Of a DNA stretch of 64,000 nt, positions 16,730 to 25,119 are shown piece by piece. How positions within the stretch are numbered: position 1 is the stretch's first letter; the number at the start of each line of letters is the position of its first letter. Origin of the DNA: Candidatus Kuenenia hertensis (GTDB lineage: Bacteria; Planctomycetota; Brocadiia; Brocadiales; Brocadiaceae); NCBI GenBank assembly GCA_021646465.1, contig SOET01000018.1, positions 1-64,000 of the forward strand, in the 5' to 3' direction. The notes under the pieces were generated by a model. The model saw nothing but the letters and a program-made list of their open reading frames with translations. It made no database searches and had not been told where the DNA came from. The translations under genes were made by a program, and so were the position numbers.

Positions 16730-17509
16730 TCAACACCCTAAGACGACTTCAAAAATTTTTAAAAAAGATTCTAATTCGAGACTGGCGCCACCAACCAAAA
16801 GCCCGTCAATTTCCGGTTGTTTTATCAATGCTCTGGTATTTTCTGCTTTTACGCTTCCACCATATAAAATACTTAGTTTTTTTGCAACATTTTCACCATA
16901 GTCTTCAGATAAACTTGTCCTAATAAAAGAATGAACTTCATTTGCCTGTTCTGGTAATGCCGTTCTTCCGGTACCAATAGCCCAAACCGGCTCATACGCA
17001 AGAATAACACTCTCTAATATTTCAGTATCAATACTTAGCAAACCATTTTTAAGTTGCCTTAGAACAACATCTTTTGTGTTTCCTGTCTCTCGCTCTTCTA
17101 ACGTCTCGCCAATACAAAGTATGGGCACTAATTCAAAGGATATGGCCTTTTTAACTTTTTCATTTATAAAAAAATCGTCTTCTCCAAAAATGTGCCTTCT
17201 CTCTGAATGGCCAATGAGTACATGAGAACACCCAACTTCCTTTAACATTGGAGCAGCAACTTCTCCTGTAAATGCCCCATTGCTTTGACTGTGCATATTT
17301 TGTGCAGCAACACAAACTGCACTGCCCTCCAAAGCTGCACAAATATCCTTTAAAAAAACATAAGGAGGGCAAATACCACACACGATCTCGTTTTTACGAT
17401 CTACAACTGCTTTCAAAGACCTGGCATATTGCACTCCATCCTGTAACGACTTATTCATTTTCCAATTTCCGAAAATGACAGTTCTGTTTTTTTTACTGCC
17501 CGAATTCAA
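16730..17509 (-). CDS. tpiA: Triosephosphate isomerase
   Basis: This glycolytic enzyme interconverts dihydroxyacetone phosphate and glyceraldehyde-3-phosphate. Active-site residues are all visible: Lys in GNWKMNK, His in IGHSERR, Glu in AYEPVWAIGTG, and the phosphate-gripping LYGGSV. The frame begins at a TTG (17509), 6 bp after the pheA stop and with GGGGA about 12 nt upstream. This gives eight residues before the usual RTVIFGNWKMN start; no ATG is available upstream of the first conserved lysine. Length is 259. Confidence 0.96.
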   Translation of the reverse strand: MNSGSKKNRTVIFGNWKMNKSLQDGVQYARSLKAVVDRKNEIVCGICPPYVFLKDICAALEGSAVCVAAQNMHSQSNGAFTGEVAAPMLKEVGCSHVLIGHSERRHIFGEDDFFINEKVKKAISFELVPILCIGETLEERETGNTKDVVLRQLKNGLLSIDTEILESVILAYEPVWAIGTGRTALPEQANEVHSFIRTSLSEDYGENVAKKLSILYGGSVKAENTRALIKQPEIDGLLVGGASLELESFLKIFEVVLGC

Positions 17510-17515
17510 TGCTTT

Positions 17516-18595
17516 TTAATCCCCTTTTGGAAAAGAGCCGATAATTTTTACATCAAAACATTTTTTAGATATCTCTTCAAGGGCATTCTGAACATTTTGG
17601 TCTGATACATGCCCTTCAAAATCCAAATAAAAGCAGTATTCCCACGCCTTTTTTCTTGTAGGCAATGATTCTATGTTCGTAAGATTAATGTTAAAGGACT
17701 TAAATGGTTCTAAAATTTCAGCTAATGCCCCTGCCCTATTTTTCACATAACACATTATAGCAGTTTTGTCGTTACCGCTAGGACCACTATACTCTTTACC
17801 AAGTATAAAAAACCTCGTTGTATTGTCAGGTTCGTCCTCAATATTTTCAAAAAGAATACCTAATCCATATTTATTGGAAATTTCAACATTGCCAATGACG
17901 GCAAAATACCGGCCTTCACCCGATTTCTGAGCATTTTCAACAATTCTCGCAGCCTCCGCACTGCTGCTTACCTCAACAAGTTCAATGCAGGGAAAGTTCT
18001 TTGCCAGCCAATTTTTACATTGTGATAAAATTTGTGGTTTGGAGAATACCTTCTTAATTTCTTCTTTTTTGCAATTTGCCATCAGATAATGATGTATAGG
18101 GAGGATTATCTCAGAACAAACCATTACATCATATTCAACAAACATGTTTAATGTTTCACGAATACCTCCCTCAATGGTATTTTCTACAGGAACAATACCA
18201 TAATCAGTTCTATTGCTGGCTACATCCCTGAAAACACAATCTATTCCTCTTGCAGGTATGTACTCAACAGACGAACCAAATTTCTGTTTAGCAGCAAAAT
18301 AACTGAATGTACCTTCAGGGCCAAGATAGGAAACCTTAATTGCTTTCTCTAATACTAATGAACCGGCCATTAACTCGCGGTATATTGCTTTTAAACATTC
18401 ATTAGACAACGGACCTTTATTTTTTGATGTGATTCGTAAGTATACTTCTGCTTCTCTTTTAGGAACGTAAACTTGCGAACGGTTTTGCTGTTTAATTTCA
18501 CCAATTTTTAAAACAAATTTCGCTCTTTCGTTAAGCAAATCCACAATTTTATCATCAATTACGTCAATTTCGTTCCTTAAATCATCTATATTCAT
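17516..18595 (-). CDS. pheA: Bifunctional chorismate mutase/prephenate dehydratase
   Basis: It converts chorismate to prephenate and then to phenylpyruvate for phenylalanine synthesis. Residues 1-85 are an AroQ-type mutase (LRNEIDVIDDKIVDLLNERA). Residues 88-265 are the dehydratase (YLGPEGTFS and DNTTRFFILG, with the catalytic Thr-Arg-Phe). An ACT domain from about 275 holds RAGALAEIL and ESLP, matching the GALV and ESRP loops that bind feedback Phe. Length 359 is normal. It is the first gene of the ten-gene minus-strand block. Confidence 0.96.
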   Translation of the reverse strand: MNIDDLRNEIDVIDDKIVDLLNERAKFVLKIGEIKQQNRSQVYVPKREAEVYLRITSKNKGPLSNECLKAIYRELMAGSLVLEKAIKVSYLGPEGTFSYFAAKQKFGSSVEYIPARGIDCVFRDVASNRTDYGIVPVENTIEGGIRETLNMFVEYDVMVCSEIILPIHHYLMANCKKEEIKKVFSKPQILSQCKNWLAKNFPCIELVEVSSSAEAARIVENAQKSGEGRYFAVIGNVEISNKYGLGILFENIEDEPDNTTRFFILGKEYSGPSGNDKTAIMCYVKNRAGALAEILEPFKSFNINLTNIESLPTRKKAWEYCFYLDFEGHVSDQNVQNALEEISKKCFDVKIIGSFPKGD

Positions 18596-18988
18596 GATCC
18601 ATTTCTCTATTGGCCGGAATTAATCGTTTTTTATTTATTTTATTTAATGGTTAGTTATTGATAATAAAGCATTTATATGTAAAATTTTATGTAAATTTAT
18701 CACAATTCATCATGAGAGTCAATAAAATTAAGTTATTCATCGTTTTTTAATTGACTGTAGATAAAACATTGTTAAAATCAATAAAACAAAACCTAGCATT
18801 GCTCTAATATTTTGCATCAAGGCATGTTATGATGTAAACCACAACAATGCTTTTGTTCTTTGAAATAGTACACATTTATGATTGATTTATTATTTTCCTA
18901 CCCAAAGTTTGTTATTGGTATTTTAAAATTTTTAAGTATTTGTATTGTAATGATTTATATTAACATGTTCAGAAAGGATTATATATTT
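18596..18988. other. Divergent promoter region between pheA and the NYN gene
   Basis: No gene is supported in this AT-rich stretch apart from a possible in-frame N-terminal extension of the NYN protein from an ATG at 18878; the extension is hydrophobic and has no ribosome site. It should contain the pheA promoter on the minus strand and the plus-strand promoter at 18751-18778. Confidence 0.5.
18751..18778 (+). promoter_or_regulatory. Candidate sigma-70 promoter for the NYN-rnc unit
   Basis: TTGACT at 18751-18756 and TAAAAT at 18773-18778 are separated by 16 bp. Transcription would begin near 18785 and read into the NYN-domain gene. Confidence 0.45.
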
Positions 18989-19522
18989 ATGGTAGGAGGG
19001 AAAATAAGCGGTTCTCAGCAAAGGATTGGAGTCTTTGTTGACGTTCAAAATATGTTTTATTCCGCAAAGGCATTACATCAGTCCAAGATTGATTATAGTA
19101 AACTACTGCTGGAAATTGTCGGTGGCAGAAATTTGGTACGTGCAATAGCGTATATTGTGCAAAAACCAGATGTTGATCAATCCAGTTTTACAGATGCACT
19201 GTGTCGGCTTGGTTATGAAATCAAGACGAAAGAATTGCGTTTGAGACCTGATGGTACTGCAAAAGGTGATTGGGACATGGGTATTGCAATTGATACGATA
19301 TCCATAGCATGTAAATTGGACACGGTTGTATTGGTAACGGGTGATGGAGATTTTGTACCACTTGTGGAGTTACTGAAATACCACGGTTGCAGGGTTGAAA
19401 CTGTTTCATTCAGACGTAGCACCGCAATTGAGCTCATCAATGTTTCTACAAAATATACTGCTATTGAAGAATCTATGTTATTCAAAGAAAAAAAGTTTCA
19501 GAAAAATGATTCTACAAACTAA
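18989..19522 (+). CDS. NYN/LabA-like domain protein (predicted PIN-fold nuclease)
   Basis: The protein (177 residues from this start) has the NYN signature: VFVDVQNMFYSA with the first acidic residue, GDWDMGIAIDTI, and VLVTGDGDFVPLVELLKYHG with the metal-binding Asp cluster. NYN domains are PIN-like, predicted metal-dependent RNases; LabA-type members are known in cyanobacteria. The ATG at 18989 is preceded by AAAGGA about 10 nt upstream. An earlier ATG at 18878 would add 37 mostly hydrophobic residues. The coding end overlaps the rnc start by 17 nt, so the two are probably co-translated and may act in the same RNA pathway. Confidence 0.85.
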   Translation: MVGGKISGSQQRIGVFVDVQNMFYSAKALHQSKIDYSKLLLEIVGGRNLVRAIAYIVQKPDVDQSSFTDALCRLGYEIKTKELRLRPDGTAKGDWDMGIAIDTISIACKLDTVVLVTGDGDFVPLVELLKYHGCRVETVSFRRSTAIELINVSTKYTAIEESMLFKEKKFQKNDSTN

Positions 19523-20234
19523 CTCGCATATAAACCCGGAAAAACTTATTGCGTGCCAAAGCGTTATTGGCTACTCTTTTAAAAAAACAGTATTACTTGA
19601 AAAGGCATTGACGCATACTTCGTGCAGGGTAGAAAACAATTTTTCCAACGAGCGATTAGAATTTCTGGGTGATGCTGTATTAGGAATGATTATTTCCGAC
19701 TATCTTTACAAAACAATGCCGGATTACACCGAAGGTGAATTAACAAATGTGAAGTCTGTTGTGGTAAGTCAATCGACGCTTGCAAAAATTGGTATGGAGG
19801 CTGGCTTTAAAGAATTTCTTTCTGTAGGAAGAGGTTTAAACGACAAGGATCTCTTTCCGAAATCGCTACTTGCAAATGTTTTTGAAGCATTAATTGCCGC
19901 AATTTACCTAGATGGTGGCATAAATGCTGCCTGCGAATTCACTTTAAGATATTTAAAAAAGGAAATAGATCTCGTTTGTAAAAACCAACACAAAAAAAAT
20001 TACAAATCAATGCTGCAGCAATACAGCCAAAAAGAATACGGTATTACTCCGAATTATCGGTTATTGCAACAAGTAGGGCCAGACCATGGTAAATCTTTCG
20101 AAATCATGGTATTGATTAAAGGTAACGAATACGGCAGGGGATGGGGAAAAAGTAAAAAAGAAGCGGAACAATCTGCTGCGAAAGAAGCATTGAAAATATT
20201 ATTGCCAGATTCAATCTTCTGCGCAAATAAATAA
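19506..20234 (+). CDS. rnc: Ribonuclease III
   Basis: RNase III cleaves double-stranded RNA during rRNA maturation and mRNA decay. The nuclease signature NERLEFLGDAVLG is intact, with the downstream catalytic Glu region NVFEALIAAIYLDGG. A double-stranded RNA-binding domain closes the protein (from KSMLQQYSQKEYG to WGKSKKEAEQSAAKEAL). The ATG at 19506 gives 242 residues, the usual length, and overlaps the NYN gene; the longer frame from 19395 lies wholly within that gene and is rejected. Confidence 0.96.
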   Translation: MILQTNSHINPEKLIACQSVIGYSFKKTVLLEKALTHTSCRVENNFSNERLEFLGDAVLGMIISDYLYKTMPDYTEGELTNVKSVVVSQSTLAKIGMEAGFKEFLSVGRGLNDKDLFPKSLLANVFEALIAAIYLDGGINAACEFTLRYLKKEIDLVCKNQHKKNYKSMLQQYSQKEYGITPNYRLLQQVGPDHGKSFEIMVLIKGNEYGRGWGKSKKEAEQSAAKEALKILLPDSIFCANK

Positions 20235-20276
20235 TTCTTTTTGTCATAAACATTACACAATTAAAGGAGGCAACAT

Positions 20277-20513
20277 ATGGTGGTAAAACAATTAAATAAA
20301 AAGAAAATAGTCGGTATTTGCCCTGTTGGCATGAAAAAAGCGTTATGTCCCAGCATTAAAAAAACCCGACAAATACACACGCAGTTAATGGTTTTACAAA
20401 GACAAAAAAATGCCGATTCAGCGCAAATTGAAAACTTAAGGCAGGCTTTGAAAAAAAGGAAGAGCCAGGGAATTGCAGCCGAATGCGATACCTGCATTTA
20501 TAACACGCGTTAA
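20277..20513 (+). CDS. Small cysteine-containing hypothetical protein
   Basis: The 78-residue basic protein is not recognised. The start is well supported: AAAGGAGG lies 6 nt before the ATG, among the best ribosome sites in the window. It has four cysteines, in GICPVGMKKALCP near the N-terminus and CDTC near the C-terminus, separated by a Lys/Gln-rich, probably helical middle. It could bind zinc or an Fe-S cluster as a pair of Cys pairs; this is inference. It lies 42 bp after rnc and is probably co-transcribed. Confidence 0.7.
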   Translation: MVVKQLNKKKIVGICPVGMKKALCPSIKKTRQIHTQLMVLQRQKNADSAQIENLRQALKKRKSQGIAAECDTCIYNTR

Positions 20514-20534
20514 TTCATTCCAAACGCATGTGTA

Positions 20535-21050
20535 TTACGCATTGCTTAAAATGCTTTGTTCCATATAGGGATATTCAATAAGCTGTACCATTTCACTGGT
20601 AAGTGATTCTATTTCTTCTTCGTTGATATCAGGATTAAAAACAAAATATTCTTTATCTTCTTTTGAGTATTGGACAACGATAAATTCTTTATCTTCCTGT
20701 TTTTGCAGGTTTTTGAATTTAAATAGCTTCTTGCGGATTAAATACAACGCTAAAACATAGCGCAAATTTCTTTTGTGGGTCTCTTCACTACCTTCTAATC
20801 TGCAAAATATATCCAGAATCAAGTCGATATTAACAAACTTTTGAACCGGTTTATCTTGTCTTGGCATCTTTGTTTTCCAAAAAGAAAAAAGGTTATCAAG
20901 CGTACCTTTTTTCCAACAGTCAGCGCAAAAATCTTTTCTTGTAAAGTTTTCGTTTTCATCGAAAAGGGCTGAATAATAGTCCTCTTCTTCTTTAAATTTT
21001 TTTACACATGCACTGCATTCAGTATTTCCTTTGTTTATTCTCCATTCCAT
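20535..21050 (-). CDS. Hypothetical protein with N-terminal paired CxxC motifs
   Basis: The 171-residue protein is not assigned to a named family. It begins with CSACVKKF and, about 28 residues on, DFCADCWKKG, a layout typical of a small treble-clef or zinc-ribbon site. The remainder is charged and helical with LALYLIRKKLFKFK in the middle and an acidic stretch near the C-terminus. It follows the cyclodeaminase-like gene by 5 bp, so it is the last gene of the motA operon. A metal-binding role is inference from the cysteines. Confidence 0.75.
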   Translation of the reverse strand: MEWRINKGNTECSACVKKFKEEEDYYSALFDENENFTRKDFCADCWKKGTLDNLFSFWKTKMPRQDKPVQKFVNIDLILDIFCRLEGSEETHKRNLRYVLALYLIRKKLFKFKNLQKQEDKEFIVVQYSKEDKEYFVFNPDINEEEIESLTSEMVQLIEYPYMEQSILSNA

Positions 21051-21055
21051 AACAG

Positions 21056-21697
21056 CTATGATTTTTTCCCCTTATATAATTTTTTTTGTACGATGTCATA
21101 AATTTCATTAAAATATATTTTACCTATTTTCTCAGCTTCGTGTATCTCCTTACGTACCTTTTGATGAATTTCTTGATTGTTGATGTGCGAAAGATTAATA
21201 TCAACATTGACCTTCCCACATTGGAAAGCAGCATCTGCAAGTAATGCTGCAACACACACCTCTGATATAAGACATGGATTGGTAATGTCCGCCAGCTCCC
21301 TGATTAATTTCAGTACGTAAAGACATGACATAGAAGTTTTTAAAGGCACTATCATTGCATATATCGTTGCCCTTCTAATGGATGTGATTCTCAATTTTTT
21401 TTCATTATCTGTAATCTTTGGCATCTGCAATGCCTTATCTACTTCATTATAAACATTAATATCTTCCTGCATTAATGATGCTAACACCTCTTTACTCTTT
21501 TTACACCCTTTCAGCAGTTCCTTCAACCGGGCTGTATTTTGTTCAAATCCTTCTTTTGCAACAGTAAAATTAATCGACATCGAAGCCATTGTTGACGCTA
21601 ATGCACCAACCAGTGCAGACACACTTCCCCCTCCGGGAGCAGGAATATCAGCAGCAGAATCATTTAAATACTTTTCAATGGAGTCTTGTAGGTACAT
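21056..21697 (-). CDS. fchA: Cyclodeaminase/cyclohydrolase family protein (methenyl-THF cyclohydrolase type)
   Basis: It belongs to the FTCD-C family, all-helical proteins that include formiminotetrahydrofolate cyclodeaminase and stand-alone methenyltetrahydrofolate cyclohydrolase (FchA). The diagnostic loop PAPGGGSVSALVGALA sits near residue 20. The second half shows LLADAAFQCGKVNVDINL, also family-typical. Length 213 fits. In acetyl-CoA-pathway organisms such proteins act in one-carbon metabolism. Its position inside a mot/L,D-transpeptidase operon, 7 bp after the transpeptidase, is unexplained. Confidence 0.85.
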   Translation of the reverse strand: MYLQDSIEKYLNDSAADIPAPGGGSVSALVGALASTMASMSINFTVAKEGFEQNTARLKELLKGCKKSKEVLASLMQEDINVYNEVDKALQMPKITDNEKKLRITSIRRATIYAMIVPLKTSMSCLYVLKLIRELADITNPCLISEVCVAALLADAAFQCGKVNVDINLSHINNQEIHQKVRKEIHEAEKIGKIYFNEIYDIVQKKLYKGKKS

Positions 21698-21704
21698 AAA
21701 TACA

Positions 21705-22730
21705 TTATTTCTGAATTATGATCTCGGTATCGGATGTAATAAAATCATACACTTCTTCAACATCTTCATTTTTCATTCGAACACAGCCATCTGAAGATGC
21801 GGTACCAATTGATTCCGGCAAAGTTGTACCATGTATCCCGAATCCTGCCAGATTTTCTTTTTCTTTAAAACCGACCCATCGTGTGCCCAGTATGTTTTTT
21901 TCGTCACCATATGGATAAACACCACCGTACGGCGAATACCAGGTAGGGTTCTTCATCTTGTTTTTTACTTCAAAGGCACCTTCAGGCGTTTTATTATTTC
22001 TACCCGTACCAATACGATATTGCTTAACATAATGATCATTCAGTAACAGCGTCAAAGTAAATTCATTTTTACTAATCAAAACCTTTATTTTGCCTTTTAG
22101 GATTTTGAGTCTTTCCCCCACGTTTATTCTTGAATCAGGTTTTTTGTTTATCCTCACAATGAGTTCATAATTTGTATTAAATTGTTTTGCAATTCTTGTC
22201 AGTGTATCTCCTGACTGGACAGTATACATCACTGCATCTTCTGAAGGTTTTACAGAAAAAATCAATTCGCTGTTTAATTCATCTAATAATTCTTTAATTT
22301 CGTTCTGTTTTTCGGGAATCTTTTTATTCAAGAAAATTTCTGAAAGATAATTTCTAACTTCATAATTTTTTCCTTCTTTTAAGTATTCATTAATTATACC
22401 AATATTAAGTCTGTCCTTTTTTTCATTAACAGGTTCCTTATTATTTGAAGTTTTTCTTTTGTCATTTTTTAGATCATCAGAACTTACTATAATATCTTTT
22501 TTGTACAATATGATATCGTCATTTCCTGCCAGTAAAATGTGCGCTCCGCGATCTCTTTCGGCATAAACGTGGGTACTATTAAGTGAAAATAGTCTACTGT
22601 GCACAAGTAATAAAACAAATATAAATAGTAAAATTTTATTTAACGTAATTTTTTTTATGAATGAAGGATTAATAACACACCTCCCGTTTAATATTATCAA
22701 GACGATTAACAGTTCTTTGAAAAATAACAA
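21705..22730 (-). CDS. LysM-L,D-transpeptidase (YkuD) exported cell-wall enzyme
   Basis: It should cross-link peptidoglycan 3-3 or attach proteins to it. After hydrophobic N-terminal segments comes a linker, then LysM at about 168-212 (YTVQSGDTLTRIAKQFN) and a YkuD catalytic domain at 214-340. The catalytic signature is complete: His300 in FGIHGTTLPESIG and Cys316 in SSDGCVRM. The start is uncertain. The frame opens at a TTG 7 bp after the upstream stop, but the only strong ribosome site, GGGAGG, lies inside, 6 nt before an ATT codon at 22673; starting there would give one clean signal peptide. The presence of peptidoglycan machinery is notable if this is a planctomycete. Confidence 0.9.
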   Translation of the reverse strand: MLFFKELLIVLIILNGRCVINPSFIKKITLNKILLFIFVLLLVHSRLFSLNSTHVYAERDRGAHILLAGNDDIILYKKDIIVSSDDLKNDKRKTSNNKEPVNEKKDRLNIGIINEYLKEGKNYEVRNYLSEIFLNKKIPEKQNEIKELLDELNSELIFSVKPSEDAVMYTVQSGDTLTRIAKQFNTNYELIVRINKKPDSRINVGERLKILKGKIKVLISKNEFTLTLLLNDHYVKQYRIGTGRNNKTPEGAFEVKNKMKNPTWYSPYGGVYPYGDEKNILGTRWVGFKEKENLAGFGIHGTTLPESIGTASSDGCVRMKNEDVEEVYDFITSDTEIIIQK

Positions 22731-22737
22731 ACTGCCA

Positions 22738-23427
22738 TCATCTCAACTTATTGATAACAATAGATACTCTGTCATTATATCTGTCACCACCAGGACTTTT
22801 AACAAAAGAATTGTTGTTACCATGTCCAACAGTTATTAATCTTTTAACCGAAATATTCCCTCTTTCATGCAAATAATCAGCAACGACTTTTGCTCTCTCT
22901 ACTGACAATTTCCAGTTTGTATCATATTTTTTCGAAGGTTTAAAATCCACTCTCGTATGGCCTTCTATCGTCAACAAAACAGGCCTGTCCATAACCAAAT
23001 CAACCAAATCATTTAAAGAATGCATTCCTTCCAGTGACAATGTTGCATCATTATCTTCAAAATATATTACAACCGCAGCAGGGATATGATCCGCTTCATT
23101 CTTCAACCGGTCTATTTCTTTATCACCCGCTTGTACCGGGATATTCTCAGTATCTTCATTAGAAAAGGTATATTTCATATCATGTATTTTTTTACTCTCT
23201 TCAATGCTGTTCCCTGATAATAAACCTCCCATACCCAAGGTTATAGCATTTCTATGGAATGATTTTTGAAATGCTTCTAACATTTTTTTATTTCGGTCAT
23301 CAGTAAAAGTATTAATAATAATAAAAAAAGCCAAAAGTAACGTTGCCAATGCCGCATAAGAAAGCAAAAACATGTCGGGTGGCTTTGCGGGGAAAAACCT
23401 TTTCTTTTTCTTTTTATTAGAAGACAT
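22738..23427 (-). CDS. MotB/OmpA-domain protein lacking the stator aspartate
   Basis: The 229-residue protein has a basic N-terminus (KKKKKR), one membrane helix, a linker and a C-terminal OmpA-like peptidoglycan-binding domain (about 115-228) with NWKLSVERAKVVADYL and the GHGNNN loop. The helix reads FLLSYAALATLLLAFF and aligns with the MotB stator helix, but the proton-carrying Asp is replaced by Ala26. It therefore cannot conduct protons in the known way. It lies 32 bp after motB. It may be an anchoring partner or a structural peptidoglycan-binding subunit; this is inference. Confidence 0.85.
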   Translation of the reverse strand: MSSNKKKKKRFFPAKPPDMFLLSYAALATLLLAFFIIINTFTDDRNKKMLEAFQKSFHRNAITLGMGGLLSGNSIEESKKIHDMKYTFSNEDTENIPVQAGDKEIDRLKNEADHIPAAVVIYFEDNDATLSLEGMHSLNDLVDLVMDRPVLLTIEGHTRVDFKPSKKYDTNWKLSVERAKVVADYLHERGNISVKRLITVGHGNNNSFVKSPGGDRYNDRVSIVINKLR

Positions 23428-23459
23428 CTCAACGTATTTTCTGTAAAATTCTGAAAAAA

Positions 23460-24167
23460 TTACACCATTTTTTTTAATACAACAATGGCAATTTTATCTG
23501 TGCCACTTATTTCATTAATACGTTTGCCTGATAATGCAATTCTGGAAGGATCGATCTCTTCAAAAGTCAACAAATAATTACAGATACTTTCTGCCCTATC
23601 AATCAGTAAATTTCTTTGTGCTATAATTCTTTGCCATTCAATACCTTCCACATTCGTATCCACAATAATCTTTCCTCGCATCATTCCCAGGGCATAGCTC
23701 AGTTTTTTGAAAATATTGTTTGCTTCCCATGTCAAAATAGACTCGCCTCTCTCAAAGCAAATATCCATTGGTATTTTTACAACATATCCTATTTTTAATT
23801 CCTCAAGCTCAACATAATTTTTTAATTCGGTTTTAGTAACATAATCACTTAAATATTGATACCATTCTTTATCATCAACAAATTTTTCCGTCTCAATCTG
23901 TTCTTGTATTTTTATTGGCGGGAAATTCATTTCAGTAATGTCAATTCCTGGTTCTGCTTCTGTATCAAAAGGTTTCTTGCTGCCTTCCAATACATGGTCA
24001 CCCCCCATGCTTGCCTGAACCTGTTTCATGACTTCTTTATATTTGTCAACATTGATCGTAGAAAGGCTTATTAACATAACAAAAAATGTTACCAACAATG
24101 TCACCATATCGCCGTATGTCAGCAACCACCCCGGTGTTTCTTGTCCTTTTGGTGCTTCATCAGACAT
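23460..24167 (-). CDS. motB: MotB-type stator protein
   Basis: This inner-membrane protein should pair with MotA to form an ion-driven stator. The stator helix PGWLLTYGDMVTLLVTFF is intact with the conducting Asp at residue 20. A linker and a C-terminal OmpA-like domain follow (from about 115), with RNLLIDRAESICNYLL in place of the usual NWELSAxRA; the peptidoglycan motif is thus divergent. Its ATG overlaps the motA stop by 1 nt (TAATG). No flagellar structural gene is in the window, so the driven machine could be a flagellum elsewhere or a gliding or envelope system. Confidence 0.88.
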   Translation of the reverse strand: MSDEAPKGQETPGWLLTYGDMVTLLVTFFVMLISLSTINVDKYKEVMKQVQASMGGDHVLEGSKKPFDTEAEPGIDITEMNFPPIKIQEQIETEKFVDDKEWYQYLSDYVTKTELKNYVELEELKIGYVVKIPMDICFERGESILTWEANNIFKKLSYALGMMRGKIIVDTNVEGIEWQRIIAQRNLLIDRAESICNYLLTFEEIDPSRIALSGKRINEISGTDKIAIVVLKKMV

Positions 24168-24961
24168 TATTTTTCTTCCTTTTTACTTTCTTCAGATAGT
24201 TTACCTGCGTCCTTCGGCTGTAAAAATGCCTTTAACTTGTCTTCTGTGATCATGGGTGCATCACCTTTTTGTATTGAAACTACACCTTCCATTATAATCT
24301 CTTTTGACAAAAGCTCTTTACCGCTCAATGTTTCCAATCTACCGCCAAGCGGTATAAAAATAAGATTCGATAAAATAACTCCATACAATGTGGTGATAAG
24401 AGCAACTGCCATACCTCCGCCAATTTTCGAAGGATCATCGAGATTTTTTAACATATTTACAAGACCAAGCAATGTTCCAATCATACCAAAAGCAGGGCAT
24501 ACCATGCCTGCAAAATCAAGAATACCTTTACCCGATGTATGTCTTTGTCTGATTTTATCAATTTCTGTTCCGAGTATGTCTCTTAAGGCATCCGAATCCG
24601 AACCGTCAACCAGTAATCGCACTGCCTTAACCAAAAAAGGATCATCGATCTTTTCCACCTCCTTCTCCAGCCCTAAGAGACCTTCACGGCGGCTAACTTT
24701 GCAAAATTCAACCAACCTCTTGATTTCTTCTTCTACCGGACCGAATTTAACAAATACTGCTTTTTTGGCTACTGCAATAGCACCTATAACTGTCGGTATT
24801 GGATATCGTACAATAGTTGCAGCCAATGTTCCCCCGACAACAATCATCATGGAAGGAATGTTGATATAAGCAATAACTGCCGCCCCACCTCCATCCATCA
24901 CAATGGACACCAATATCAATGCAGCACCAATTATTATTCCTATCAGTGCACCAGGATCCAT
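24167..24961 (-). CDS. motA: MotA/PomA-type stator protein
   Basis: The 264-residue four-helix membrane protein opens with LIGIIIGAALILVSIVMDGG and IPSMMIVVGGTLAATIVRYP. The cytoplasmic loop (EGLLGLEKEVEKIDDPFLVKA region) and the C-terminal helix pair (GMVCPAFGMIGTLLGLVNML and GVILSNLIFIPLGGRLE) are typical of MotA of the PomA/MotP branch. With MotB it converts ion flow to work on a rotor. A strong ribosome site, GGGGAGA, precedes the ATG. It is the first gene of a six-gene operon ending at 20535. Confidence 0.92.
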   Translation of the reverse strand: MDPGALIGIIIGAALILVSIVMDGGGAAVIAYINIPSMMIVVGGTLAATIVRYPIPTVIGAIAVAKKAVFVKFGPVEEEIKRLVEFCKVSRREGLLGLEKEVEKIDDPFLVKAVRLLVDGSDSDALRDILGTEIDKIRQRHTSGKGILDFAGMVCPAFGMIGTLLGLVNMLKNLDDPSKIGGGMAVALITTLYGVILSNLIFIPLGGRLETLSGKELLSKEIIMEGVVSIQKGDAPMITEDKLKAFLQPKDAGKLSEESKKEEK

Positions 24962-25119
24962 AATTTACATTCTCCCCACAAAAAAATTAAAAGTTTTAGA
25001 AGTAAATTTTGCGGATATACATTTTTTCTGCCCAAAATATTACCTTCTATTTAAAAATTACGCAAGTTCTTTTTATGTAAATATTTGGATTTGAGAAACA
25101 CCTTATTTGAATGATTGAT

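Noticed and set aside
18878-18988. Hydrophobic N-terminal extension of the NYN protein
   Set aside because: It lacks a ribosome site, overlaps the promoter and leader region and is not typical of the family; kept only as an alternative.
19395-19505. Longer RNase III start
   Set aside because: The additional codons lie wholly inside the NYN gene in another frame, and the ATG at 19506 gives the normal family length.
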